A program made the translations under genes and the position numbers. 64,000 nt of DNA, taken from NCBI GenBank assembly GCA_958510825.1, contig CAUEHQ010000003.1, positions 186,001 to 250,000 on the forward strand, given 5' to 3'. The stretch is from Brachypterus glaber. Its lineage: Eukaryota > Arthropoda > Insecta > Coleoptera > Kateretidae. The notes below the pieces were generated by a model. The model saw only the letters and a program-made list of their open reading frames with translations, ran no database searches and was not told the DNA's origin. Of the stretch, positions 31,322-42,551 are shown piece after piece (the stretch's first letter is position 1; the number at the start of each line of letters is the position of its first letter).

Positions 31322-34215
31322 TGTCAACCCGCACTTAAATTATACTATTTTAGATGGTTTTTCTATATTTCACGTTAACATTCAAAGCGTTATTAGTAAC
31401 TTTAATTTATTGGACTTGTTTTTGCAAACAAATAATGTAGATTTTTTGTGCTTAACAGAACACTCGTTTGGGGATGAAAATATAGCGGACTTGCATGTTC
31501 CAGGTTACCGATTAATATCCTGCTATGCTCGAAAGCATCACATACGTGGAGGAGCATTAATATTGGTTAAGGATAGTATTTTACATAATATAGACGATAT
31601 TTTTTATATTAATAGCCTTTCTATAGAATGCCATATAGAGATTTGTGCGGCTTTTTACAATAGTCCAGAAAAAATTATAATTATTACAGTTTATAGGCCT
31701 CCAAATGGCATAACTAAGTTATTTTTTCAGCAGCTTATCTTGGCTCTAAATTATGCAATCTCTAAAACAGAGTCTGTAATTTTGTGTGGTGACTTTAACA
31801 TAGACTTCAACAAAACTTGCTTAGACACAAATCTACTGAAGGATCTTTTTGATTCTTATCGGTTCAGTTTATCTTCTGGTGAACATACGAGCATTTTTAC
31901 GAATATTCACGGAGTAACTAGTAAATCTTGCATAGATTATATGACTTCGACTATAGCATTGGATAGAATAAATATTAAGCTTATTAAACCAAACCTAGCG
32001 GATCATTTTGGGCATTTGCTAAATGTAAACTGTTTAAAAATTAGTACTGAAAATGTTGATAAGAATAAGTTTCTAAATAAAAGAATAATTAATGCAAAAA
32101 CACTAGATAGTTTTAAGGAATGTATATCTAATATGAATTGGAATACTATACGTAACAGAAATGTTGATAATGGTTTTAATTATTTGGTTAATAGCATAAG
32201 TTATCATTTTAATTTATCTTGTCCTGTTAAAAGAATTAAAAAAACAAACTTTAAACAAAAATCTTGGTTAACAGATGAAATTGTTAAAGAAAGTAGGGAA
32301 TTAAAAAATATGTTCTGGTTAGTGACCCACTTAAAGTGTGAAAATTTAAAAAAACAATACAACATTAAAAGAAAAAATCACAAAAATAATATTAAAATTT
32401 GCAAACAAAAAGTTTTAGAAACTAAAATTGATAACTCCAAAAATAAAGTCAAGGAAACATGGAGAATTATTAACAAAAATTTGGGAAGGGTCACAAAGAA
32501 ACTAAATATTAAATTAAAACTTGAATCCGGAGCATTCCTTAATGAAGATTTAGATATAGCAAATCAATTTGCAAACTATTTTTCTAATATCGTCAAATCT
32601 GATATGAAAAATCATTTCGGTCATCAATCAACATCGGAATGCACGCATGGTTGTCATAATATCAAATCAAAATTTAATTCCAGCCCAGTTACTATAGCAG
32701 AAGCAACATATGCTTTTAGAAGTATTAAAAGTAAGTTATCATGCGGCACCGATGGTCTTTCAATATCGACAATTTCTCATATATTTAATAAAATAGTTGA
32801 ACCGTTCACATATCTAGTCAATAAGTCGTTACGCCAGGGAATATTTCCTCAAATTTTTAAAGAAGCTTTGGTCATCCCGTTGTATAAGAAAGGCTCCAAG
32901 GAAAAAATTTAAAATTACAGACAAATTTCTTTGTTAACGTCACTTTCCAAGGTATTTGAAAAAATAGTTTTTTCCAGACTTGTAAAATATTTAGAAACAA
33001 ATAACATTTTGGCTGATTCCCAACATGGTTTTCGTTCGGGTAGGTCGGTTGAAACAGCGTCGTATCAATTTTTGGATTGTATATATCCAAAACTTGATTT
33101 GGGGTATTATATTGTATCCTTGCTATTTGATCTGTCCAAGGCTTTTGATACTGTTTCTCCTGATTTTCTCGTTTATAAGATGCGTGCTATGGGATTTCCG
33201 GAAGATATTCTGAATTGGATACGGTCTTACATGGAAGGCAGGAAATCCATTATTGAATCTGTAGGTAATTATAAATCAGATCCACACAAAATTGATCTAG
33301 GAGTCAGCAAGGATCTATTTTAGGCCCGCTTGTATTTTTGAGTTTTATCAATGATTTAAACTTTTTTATTTCCAATGGAATTCTCATTATATTTGCTGAC
33401 GATACAACCATTACATTATTTTCAAAAAATCTTGCGGAGCTTGAAGCACTTATTCGTTTAACAATTAATGAACTAAGTGAGTGGTGTCGAAAAAATAAAT
33501 TAATTCTTAATAACAGTAAGACTGTAGCTGTAAATTTTTTTAACAAGAAAGCCGTACCCAAGAATTTTGTTTTACCCGATGATATCACTTTTTCGGAAAG
33601 TACAAAGTTTTTGGGCACCATCGTAGATTCCACATTAAATTGGACAGCTCATATTGACAAATGTGTAAGAAGCTGAACAGTGTCTACTATGGTATTTTAC
33701 AACTTACTAACTCCCTGAATGTAAAAGCCCTCTTAAATGTTTACTATTCTCTAGCCTACTGTCATATTTCATTTAATATATTATGCTGGGGATCATCTTC
33801 ACATTTATCTAGAGTTTTTGTTTTACAAAAAAGACTACTGCGTTTAATTTTTGGTCTTGGGTTTGGGGACAGTTGTAAGGATATTTTTAGGAAAAACAAT
33901 CTATTAACGGTTCCTTCTATATATATATTGAAATGTATTACCTATACTAAGCAGAATATTAATAATTTTGCTGTTAACTCCGAAACGCATGATCATGCTA
34001 CTAGGCATGGTCAGTTATTGAGAATACCTACAAACAGGACTGCTAAATTTGCAAACTCGCCGAAATACAATTGTATAAGCTTATATAATGCGTTACCCAA
34101 TAACATTAAAGCTATCAGCAGTTACAATTCCTTTAAATTAAAAGTAAAACATATACTTATAAAAAATGTAGTTTATAACTTGGATGACTACTTCGCATGT
34201 GATTATAACATATGA
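31302..34215 (+). pseudogene. LINE-g ORF2: APE endonuclease and reverse transcriptase, three lesions
   Basis: The frame is open from within the end of ORF1 (QNSDDSVNPHLNYTILDGFS) and has no clear own ATG at the start. Endonuclease: HVNIQSV, LTEHSF, VYRPPNG, CGDFNIDF, SCIDYM, NLADHFGHL. RT: SKLSCGTDGLS, IPLYKKGSK, an in-frame stop at 32910-32912, NYRQISLL, QHGFRSGRSVET, motif A FDLSKAFDTVS, a one-base loss near 33304 in the motif B block (QGSILGPLVF in the next frame), motif C FADDTT, a frameshift near 33665, then the C-terminal domain with YNALP. Target-primed reverse transcription is the expected role of the family. Confidence 0.88.
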
Positions 34216-34328
34216 TTTTCTGTAGCACTTTATATAGGAACATATTTATTTATTTTTGCTTTCTTTTTATTATTTAATCTGTCTTTAATTTTAGTAATTT
34301 CATATATATGTATGTATGTGTATGTGTG

Positions 34329-34389
<61 letters not shown>

Positions 34390-34728
34390 ATGTGTATGTG
34401 TATATATGTATATATGTATGTATATATATTTATATTTTTAAATCTTGCATTTATTTTTATCTTATTTATTAATTTTTAAATGTGTATATTAACTTCATTT
34501 ATATACATTTTCTTTGTTTATGTTTATATATGTATATGTTGTGTGTATATTTGTGTATGTTTATATACACACAAGTCTGTCTGTAAGTTTTTTTTTTTTG
34601 TTTTTTTTACTTTTTATTTTTTTTTATCTTATGTCCAGATGTTGTGTATGTATACATATTTTTTCTCTTTTTTATATTTCAAATATGACTTGCCATATGT
34701 ACTTTTGTACCAACATGGTTTAAATAAA
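34216..34728 (+). repeat. LINE-g 3' UTR with (TG)n/(TA)n tracts
   Basis: 34308-34436 is an alternating TATG/TGTA/TA microsatellite, with a pure (TA)n core at about 34330-34381. The rest is T-rich to TTTAAATAAAC at the tail. The tyrosine/cysteine-rich open frames here are artefacts of simple sequence. Confidence 0.75.
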
Positions 34729-34884
<156 letters not shown>

Positions 34885-35001
34885 AGCTACCATAGCCCTT
34901 TAAAAATAGTGCATATTTAGGAGACCATAGCTCCATTAGGATTGATTTTTGGAAGTACCTGTATATGAGGTTTTTTTCTTAGTTTTAATGGACATTCGCC
35001 C

Positions 35002-35499
35002 TGCATCATTAAAATTTTGGTTTTCAACATTTTAGTATTTAATTTTTCGTCCTCGAACCGTGGAATTTCACCTTCAAATGAATTTTTCTCGAAAACGGTT
35101 AATCCTACAGTATTACAACAAGAGTACCTTTTTTATGTATTTTGACCTGAGGAATCATATTTCAAAAATAAAATTGCAAAAAAGTTACACAGAAAAAAGT
35201 TTGGGACAAAAAACTGATAAGCCCCCCCCCCCGTTTCGCACACCCCTGGTTGTAATAAGTACATGAGAATAACACATAAAAACGGGCATTGGTAGGATTA
35301 GTTGACGTGCAAAACCTCGTTGATATATCTCAAAGGGTTCCTGAGTTATTAAATAAAAACCGATTTTTTTAGCCACTTTCAAAGGGGCGTAGCTCCCTTA
35401 TGACGCATTTTTAGACATATTTATAGGAACTTTTTGTCATATTTTATCATGTAGAATCACCTGTTAAAATTTCCTACTCTATTTCAAATACACCGTGTA
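35002..35499 (+). mobile_element. M1 copy 3, uninterrupted
   Basis: Full-length relative of M1 copy 1 without the M2 insertion; the empty M2 site is GATATATCTC at about 35322-35331. The right end reads CACCGTGTA. A C-run (35223-35232) lies in the interior. Confidence 0.75.
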
Positions 35500-35699
35500 A
35501 AAAAAACCCACATTTTCTAGACCAAACTGAAATGTTTTCCGGAGACAAAAAAATGTACACATTGGTTGCCGAGTTATATATTTTTTAAAAAACACCCCTT
35601 TTTAACAGCACGCCATTGAGTTGGAATTGTAAACAATCATGAATCAGTGCGATATTGCCTCACTGACATAACCTAAAAAGTAACAGAGGTGTAAGTGTG

Positions 35700-36300
35700 A
35701 AATTGTTAAATTTTCATTGGAAACAGAAATTTTAACTCCGTCAGGTAAATTTTTGACAGCAGAGACGTCATTTGGCTTGAAAACTGTGATAGTGACAAGA
35801 AAAACGTGGGTGCAGTGGACTTAAATAACGCAGGTGAAAAAAACTGACAGAAACCACGAAAACAAAAACAAAACGACAAAGTGGTTTGAACATGTGATAT
35901 CTGTGGATGATGTGTCAATCGACAGTACCCAGATAAGTGCCGAAAACGTTGACGAATTGGACACTAGTTTTTTGGAAGGGGCCAAGAACCTGTGGCAGAA
36001 ATTGAAGAAATAGGGGAAAACGTTACCCAGCACTGTTACCTGTCTCTAGCGTTAGCATTAGTTCCAGTGTCCCAGAAATTCGTAGTCCTGTTGAACCGTG
36101 CTTTGCAGTCAATCACAACCTCCGAAAAAAATGATTTTCACATGTATTTTGCAGTAAATAGCGACCCAGTTACTGTGACAGAAGCCATGAACAGCATTGA
36201 AAAAGAATAATCGATTGAGGCTATACAGTGTGAATTGAAATGAAAAAGAAAAAAAATTGATGGTTGTTCAATCGGAATGGAACTTTGCTGATGGATGGTC
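35700..36300 (+). pseudogene. Decayed Copia-like pol fragment (tentative)
   Basis: Across frames one can read KTTKWFEHVISVDDVSIDST, then DPVTVTEAMNSIEKE, a stop, SIEAIQCEL, and ENGTW-like residues. The phrase x-EAMNS-x-EKxxW-x-EAI-x-EL is the hallmark start of the Ty1/Copia reverse transcriptase region. Stops and frameshifts are frequent. No LTR, integrase or RNase H is recognised nearby. Host-gene pseudogene origin is the alternative. Confidence 0.4.
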
Positions 36301-36650
36301 TAAGACACTATCTTTTGTACATAAATTTAGTTTTAGAGAGGAAAAATTTGGATTTCAGACTTTAAGGTATGTATAATAAAACAAGTAAAATTATACATTA
36401 TACAATTTTATATCATATAAAATTGTATAATGTAACAAAATGATGGGATTGATTTACTTGAAAGCTTATTTTCTTCTTTTTAGTGCAGTTAAATAAAAGC
36501 TTGTTCTTAAAAATGTTTTTTTACTATAAATTTATTTTTCATTTTTTAGTCGTCAATATTTTGTAGGATACAAACTTTATTTCAAATAGGGGCGCCGAAA
36601 TGCAAAGGCCGACCCTGTGCATTATTTAATGGTAATCCTTACATGTATAT
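36301..36650. other. AT-rich stretch with a perfect short hairpin
   Basis: 36394-36412 and 36416-36434 are perfect 19-bp inverted copies around a 3-nt loop (TCA). Otherwise no gene. Confidence 0.6.
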
Positions 36651-37409
36651 TTGTATATGATTGACTGACAGAAATTTTGATGATTAAAAAAAAGGTCTCA
36701 CATCTAAAAAGATGTGGGTGTAAAAAGGGATTTTTTTTTAATTTTAAGGGTGGGGAGATTGGGGGTAAATTTTATACAAAATTGTACAGTCATCAGAGAT
36801 AAGCATGTGTACCGAATTTCAGCTCTCTACGTGGTGAAACAGAGAGGGGGCAAACTTGGCCTTATACGCGTATGGGGGTGATGGGGAGATAAGGGGGATG
36901 TAAAATTTATTGTAAAATTTTGTTTTACTGGATGAGTATGTAACATAATTTTAGTTTTAGTTTTATATAAAATTTTATTGTCAACCAAGTTAGGCATGTG
37001 TACTAGGGTGGGTTAAAAAAAAAAAAATATCGGTTGCTAGACACCTCTAGAAAATTTTCACCAAATATGAGCTCTTAATTTTGATAAGAAGGTCCTCCGC
37101 TTTACAATTTTCCATTTTTTCCTCAGTATTAGAAACAAAAATTCATATCTCTTTGACAACTGTTCGTTAAAAAGTATTTCTCCATATTCTTGTAGGAAAT
37201 CGAACGCTCTACAAAAAAGGTCTCTTACAATTTTTTCGTAAACCTCACCGTTTAAAAGATATCAAAGGTTAAAGTTTGATTATTTTAAGAGACATTTCAG
37301 TTTTGCTTATGAATTTTATAACTCGCTTAGAAAAAATATTCAATATATATTTAAGACGGTAAATATAACTTAAACAATAAAATTAAAATTAAAAACGAAC
37401 AAAATAAAA

Positions 37410-38623
37410 TTAAAAAATATAAAAAATTTCGTCCATACGGTCTGAATCCGGCAATGTTCCGAGAACCGATGCAGCGTTTCCCCTCTGTAATGCAATGCTA
37501 TTTTTTTGTATCAAGAATGACTTTGATTTTTTTTCGAAAGTTAAATTTTGAATTTTCTTCCCAATATTTCCTATTAAATTTTTGGCCTCTTCACCCCATG
37601 GTCCAAAAGTTTCAATTGCAAACGGAACAAAAATATAATTATTTTCTAATTCTTTGTATCTTGAATGTTTCTTATTTTCTCCTAAACGGGCCGCTTCCCC
37701 TGCCTTTTGGCAAGTTAAACTAATATATGAATTTGCCAAAGTATCCCTACATGTGGCATCCCATAATAATGCTTTACCATTCATCCATGGAATAAGTGAC
37801 AAACCATCAGCTCTTTTTCCGTCATTTCTGCAACAGCCAGGAGGTTCAAGAATCGAAGGTATATCAGCAGATGATAGGGACCGTTTAAGAATGTCATTTA
37901 AAGCTGCATGTCGAGACCACTTCCCTGCACTTTTACGGCAAGATAGGCCATGGTGACCCAAAACATCAACAGGTTCGCCGCAAGTGCAGTTATGTGGTTC
38001 GCATACAGGTTGCCCAATTCTTAGGCTGACCGATATTCTAAAAGATGAGTCGTCTAAATGTGTGCCAAAAATTGATGAAGGCAAAGCATTGAGCCAGGCT
38101 CCAGATTCTTTTTCTTTAACTGCAAGAAGTCTTGCCTTTGTTTTCAAATCCATCGATGCCTCCAATAATATTTTAAAACTGTTTTCACAGACAATACCAT
38201 CCAAAGCTCGTTGGCTAGCTAAATTATAGAAATTTTCGGGTTCCTTATTGGCCAAAAAAGATATAGATAGTACAGCCTCATTTACTGCGTCATCATGAGG
38301 ACCGAATATTTGATTTGGAAGAAAAGACTCCATTAAAGAAGATGCTCCGTTAAATGAACTTAAAAAGGCAGAGTAGCATAAACTAGTTGTATCACGAATG
38401 CCCAGACCTCCTTGTGAAACTGGAAGGCTTGATTGTTTCCGTCCATTACTATCTAGTCTACAGTTAGTTATCTTTTCAAGGGATTTCATAATTAAGTTAT
38501 CATATTGGTTAAGAATGTTTGGCCTTCTCCAACAAGGAACACAGCGAAGAAGATAGGTCATTCTGGGGATGGCAAAAGAGTGCTTTAAAAGGAAATAGGC
38601 AGAGTGTGAACTTAAATTTTCAA
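37410..38623 (-). pseudogene. RT protein C-terminal part: zinc motif and nuclease-like region
   Basis: Continues from the RT: MTYLLRCVPCWRRPNIL, SQGGLGIRDT, a helical region, then C-x-C-x8-H-x4-C (CTCGEPVDVLGHHGLSC), and then KRADGLSLIPWMNGKALLWD, ATCRDTLANSY and a Glu/Lys-rich helix. The zinc motif followed by a D-x(n)-WDxT block resembles the zinc knuckle plus PD-(D/E)XK restriction-like nuclease of R2/NeSL-type retroelements, and the same pairing is familiar from unnamed RT proteins of many invertebrates. The nuclease role is inferred. This 383-codon ORF is intact to its stop at 37410; LINE-type tail sequence is absent and the left TIR starts 73 bp beyond. Confidence 0.75.
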
Positions 38624-38674
38624 ATTATAGTCACTTTCTTGGGTTAGGGGAAAAATAAAATTCTAAAATATTTC

Positions 38675-38720
38675 AGCTGACCGGTTTCGCATATAAATAT
38701 ATTTATGCTTCTTCAGAGCT
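38675..38720 (-). ncRNA. Hammerhead-like motif of the PLE
   Basis: On the minus strand: AGCT, CTGAAGA (38710-38716), a 5-bp stem II GCATA/TATGC, GAAA (38685-38688), CCGG, TC, AGCT. Stem I is AGCT pairing with AGCT. Stem III would be the self-complementary CCGG, too short within one molecule but able to form between two. Cleavage would fall after GGTC. Confidence 0.6.
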
Positions 38721-39208
38721 CTACAAAGAAAAAATATATAGTTAATACAAACATTACAATAGAAAACAAAACCAGAAATGACAATTAAATAGTGTCCGGT
38801 CAATTTATTTATTTCTACAACCGTTGTCTAGTTAGACACAAAGTATTTGGAAAACTTAAGGTTAACCAATAAAATTTAGGTAAACAAACAAGTTAAAAAC
38901 ACTTACCGCTGATACATGTAATTTACAAACTAAATAATTTACGTCATTGTTAATAAAAACTAATTTAAAGAGTATTATGATCAATTAATTACACACAATA
39001 CAGAACCATACATTTTGTTTAAAAAGCTATATCTAAGGTTACGGTAAAACACAAAAACCATTATTAAGGTTACGGCAAAAATTCCATGCCGGACAAATAA
39101 CAACTTTTCAATAAATAAATTTACAAAACAACATAAAACTTTGGAATTATTAAAAATATACTCGAGCGATTGAATAAATGTAAATAATACCACTTGAAAC
39201 TGCTAAAA

Positions 39209-39643
39209 TTAGTTGTGAGTTTGTATCAAATTTTTATAAATCTGTTTAAACCTATTGTAGTCTCTCTGTAAATTAATGTTATTAGGTGTGCAAAGTATAT
39301 GACTCATTTCTAAAAATTTGCGTTTATCTTCATGAGCTTCAAAATCCAATATTTTAGCAGAATCAAACTGTACAGTATGACCGGTCTCTATTGCATGTGT
39401 TGACAAACCTGATTTTTTCCGTAATCTAGCAATATCAAGTTCATGCTGGTGAATGCGCTCGGAGAATTTTTGAGAAGTTTCCCCAATATATGTCTTTTGG
39501 CACCCACAAGCAATTTGATACACCAAATTACGTTGGTTGCCAACAGTAATTTTGTCCTTAACACTACTAAAAAACTTATCTATTGTGTGAAGATTATAAA
39601 AAGCTAGTTTGCAGATATCGCTACCTAGACAGTGTTTAAACAT
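39209..39643 (-). CDS. PLE GIY-YIG endonuclease domain (partial protein)
   Basis: 144 codons. NLVYQIACGCQKTYIGETSQ holds the Y..and YIG.T boxes of the GIY-YIG fold; SERIHQHELDIAR supplies the Arg helix, GLSTHAIETGHTV the His block, and the region ends near KFLEMSHILCTPNNINLQRD with the catalytic Glu (E of FLEMSHIL). In PLEs this domain sits C-terminal to the reverse transcriptase and nicks target DNA. The MFKHCLGSD start is internal, since the RT part is lost. The frame is intact from there to the stop. Confidence 0.85.
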   Translation of the reverse strand: MFKHCLGSDICKLAFYNLHTIDKFFSSVKDKITVGNQRNLVYQIACGCQKTYIGETSQKFSERIHQHELDIARLRKKSGLSTHAIETGHTVQFDSAKILDFEAHEDKRKFLEMSHILCTPNNINLQRDYNRFKQIYKNLIQTHN

Positions 39644-39707
39644 AAACCGGTCAGCTGAAATATTTTAGAATTTTATTTTTCCCCTAACCCAAGAAAGTGA
39701 CTATAAT

Positions 39708-40131
39708 CTAATATTTTGGGAAAAGAAGCCTTTAATTAAATTTTCAAGGCCAATCGAGAATTTTTTAAATATATCTATTTTTTCTTGAAAGGCAGGAAGT
39801 ATTCCATTATCAGACAGGGGGCATCCAAGAAGAGTAAAATCATCAGAATTAATAACTTTTATACCTGGTGCGATTTCACTAAATTGATCAGAAATTGTCT
39901 TTTTCTCATCTTCATCGTTCGTCAATATAAGAAGTTCGCACTTGGAAGTATTTAGAGAAAGGCCGATTGAATCTGAAGTATTCATAATTTCTTGAAGATC
40001 TTTAATTACAATATCTGGATCATCAGCCAAAGTTCCATCGTCAAGATACCACCCGTTAAATTCTGATTTTAAATTTGATATCACTAGGTGTAAAGCCAAA
40101 CAGAAAAGAACAGGACCAAGAGGATCACCTT
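39708..40131 (-). pseudogene. RT palm continuation with YLDD box
   Basis: After the motif B lesion the frame gives FCLALHLVISNLKSEF and motif C GWYLDDGTLADD, then SLNTSKCELLIL and LLGCPLSD (thumb region), ending at GFFSQNI where the PLE is inserted (39707). The protein resumes at 38623 with ENLSSHSAYFLLKHSFAIPR, so only the insertion separates the halves. The YLDD box differs from the FADD box of all LINEs in this window. Confidence 0.85.
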
Positions 40132-41709
40132 GTTATACGCCTCTTTGCGAAAGGATAACATCGTCACAGTATAAAAGTAATTTCGGCTCATGAAAATTTG
40201 GTTGATAAACGTAAAGTATTCGGGAATAATTTCCTTTACTCTTGACAAAATTACGTCTCTAGATACCATATTAAAAGCATTAAAATAGTCTATTTTTAAA
40301 ACAACTTTTGACGATTTATGTTCATGTAAAAAGTATTTTCTTGTTGAATGTATCAAAACTTCTACTCCAGATTTTACTCCAAAGCCGAACTGGAAGGGTG
40401 ATAAATAATTTGTGGCTGGTTCCACAATACGAAAGCATACCACTTTAGATATAAGTCTTCGTAAAGTACAGCCAACGGCAATTGGACGTATACCACTATC
40501 TTTTTTGTTAAAGGCACAGAGAGATGCTCCATAAAAAATCTGGCGAATATCTTTGGGTATATTTCCTTCAAGCATCATATCCCCAATGGAAGACAAGGAA
40601 GATACTAAAGAGTCTGCAGTAATACCCAAGTTAAAGGACGTTAGGTCTTTTAAATGCTGCAGTGTTAAGGAGTCTAGACCTCCTGCTGAGCCGGGATTAA
40701 AAGACATAATGGCTTTCTTGATTTCAGCACTTGTTATGTTGGGAATAATGAAATTGGCTTCTTCAAAAGAGGGAAAATTAGGATTATTTTTAGGTTCTGG
40801 GTGTTTCTCTTGTAGTTTAAGTAGCGTAGATGGGTTTGAATCAGCTAGAGAATCTTCTGAGCAAAGGAGACGAATAGCTCCCTTAACGTCTCCATCAGAA
40901 AGTTTTGATTCTATTTTCTTTGAAATATTAAAGGCAAATTTTTTATTACGTGAAGAATGTTCTTTTGTATTTCTTATATAACAAGTTATAAGGGTAATTA
41001 TATCCAGGTTTTCATTTTGACTCCAGTTGGCCAAATTTTCTCTGATGTGCATAGTAAGTGATTTATTTTTTATCTTTCTAGATTTAAAGGGAATGTGAAG
41101 GATTGCAAAGGGAAATATCAATAATTTCATCCAATTTTTTAAAGAATTTTCCTGTATGCATGCTTTTAAAACTTTAGTAAGTTCTAGAGCTATAGAATTT
41201 CTGGAACTTTTTGGAATTCTTTTAATCACGTGGTTAGTTCTTTTTAATTTTGAAAATAATTTTTCAATTGATAATGGATCTAGCTCATAACCTGGCTCAA
41301 GGGACTCCTGCGGATTTTGAACTAAATTTTTATGCATAATTCTTTGGTGGTGTTTTAAGCCAATTATTCCTCGAAACATTTTCTTACAAATTAAACATAC
41401 AGTATCTTTTTCTTTTTGTGCTTGTGAAATGTTACTTACTTGGCTATGAAAAGAACTATTAATGTTATTGTTTTTGTGAGATTTACCAAGGTGTATTTTT
41501 AAACCATTTTTTGAGGTAAAAGTTTTTTCACAAAATTGGCACTTCACTGCTACATCAGAACTGGTTCCAGCTTCTATAATGTCTTGGGACGTAATATTCT
41601 GAATAAAAGAAGCCATTTTTTTGAAGGTTTTCTGGCTGTTGGGATATTTAGGAACAAAATCAGGATCATCATCATCATCACTCATTGGGTTAATTATTTG
41701 GTTTTTCAC
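40084..41709 (-). pseudogene. Zinc-finger reverse transcriptase, N-terminal part
   Basis: The ATG at 41709 opens 541 codons. An acidic start is followed by two C2H2 zinc fingers, CQFCEKTF...H-x4-H (Cys57/60, His73/78) and CLICKKMF...HQRIMH (Cys105/108), then a helical region without known motifs. RT blocks follow: NPGSAGGLDSLTLQHLKDL (about 338-356), GASLCAFNKKDSGIRPIAVG (about 394-413), FQFGFGVKSGVEVLIHSTRK and motif A VVLKIDYFNAFNMVSRD with catalytic Asp about 474. A frameshift follows at about 40165, so the last 30 residues are spurious. In the right frame motif B reads RGV, a stop (TAA, 40133-40135), then QGDPLGPVLF. The RT type is not Jockey or RTE; zinc fingers plus the C-terminal zinc/nuclease part recall restriction-like-endonuclease retroelements. 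Confidence 0.8.
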
Positions 41710-41879
41710 GGGAACTCCAATTTCACAAAAAATGTAGTAAAGAGGTATATAAAAATGGAATCCAATAAATATTTACTTCAGTAAAAACTTGTAAAAAAGG
41801 AAAAAAGTAAAATTTAAGAAAAAATAAATGACAGAAATAATGACAGTTAAAACTTTTTAAAATTTTTTCGACAAAATTG

Positions 41880-42551
41880 TTATGAATTGCGCAATTCACA
41901 GTTTTGTAGGAAATTAAATGCTCTACAAAAATGGTCTTTTATGATTTGTCGATTAAATTAAGCGTTTAAAAGATATTCATCGTCAAACTTCAATGCATAC
42001 TAATTTTAATAGTTTTTGATGAATAATTCGAAAAATTTCAATTTAATTTATGCGTTTCACGAAAATTTATACAAATTTGAGTTCCTATGAAAAGAGAAAT
42101 GTTTTAAACTATTTGTCTCGTTTTTTTTTAGTCCTACGTATGTTTGGTTATATTGAAAAAAACTCAGAGTCAATGATTTATTAAATTTTGAAAAAAATTA
42201 CGTTTTCGTTATGAATTAAATATGAAAAGTATTGATTTTGAAGAAAAAGAAATGTTCAATTTGTTATTAAAAATATTATTAAAATAAAAAAGTTTCAAAT
42301 AAATTTTCGAAAGGGATACTTCTATAAGAGTTACTCTTACGATAGAAACTTAAATTTGTATACATTTTAGTGAAACTCATAAATTAAATTGAAATTTTTC
42401 GAATTATTCATCAAAAACTATTAAAATTAGTATGCATTGAAGTTTGACGATGAATATCTTTTAAACGCTTAATTTAATAGAAAAATCATAAAAGACCATT
42501 TTTGTAGAGCAGTTAATTTTCTACAAAACTGTGAATTGCGCAATTCATAAC
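41880..42551. repeat. Inner palindrome beside the right TIR
   Basis: Arms 41880-42060 and 42370-42551 are inverted copies (GAATTGCGCAATTCA words at the outer ends) around a 309-bp spacer. The right arm and the adjoining TIR share ATATCTTTTAAACG and TTTTTGTAGAGC at the same spacing, so the TIR and this repeat look like old tandem duplicates. The left side of the element lacks this palindrome. Confidence 0.75.

Larger units (their letters stand above)
38624..39707 (-). mobile_element. Penelope-like element, 5'-truncated, inside the RT gene
   Basis: The ends are perfect 64-bp inverted repeats (38624-38687 and 39644-39707; ATTATAGTCACTTTCTTGGG outermost). Inside, on the minus strand, lie a GIY-YIG endonuclease frame and then a hammerhead-like core near the 3' end (38675-38720). 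The RT part of the PLE is missing. Inverted terminal pieces, a GIY-YIG domain and hammerhead motifs together define PLEs. It interrupts the zinc-finger RT gene within the codons between FSQNI and ENLSSHS. Confidence 0.85.

Noticed and set aside
37454..38229. Plus-strand ORFs of 81-100 codons
   Set aside because: Antisense shadows of the RT-nuclease C-terminal gene.
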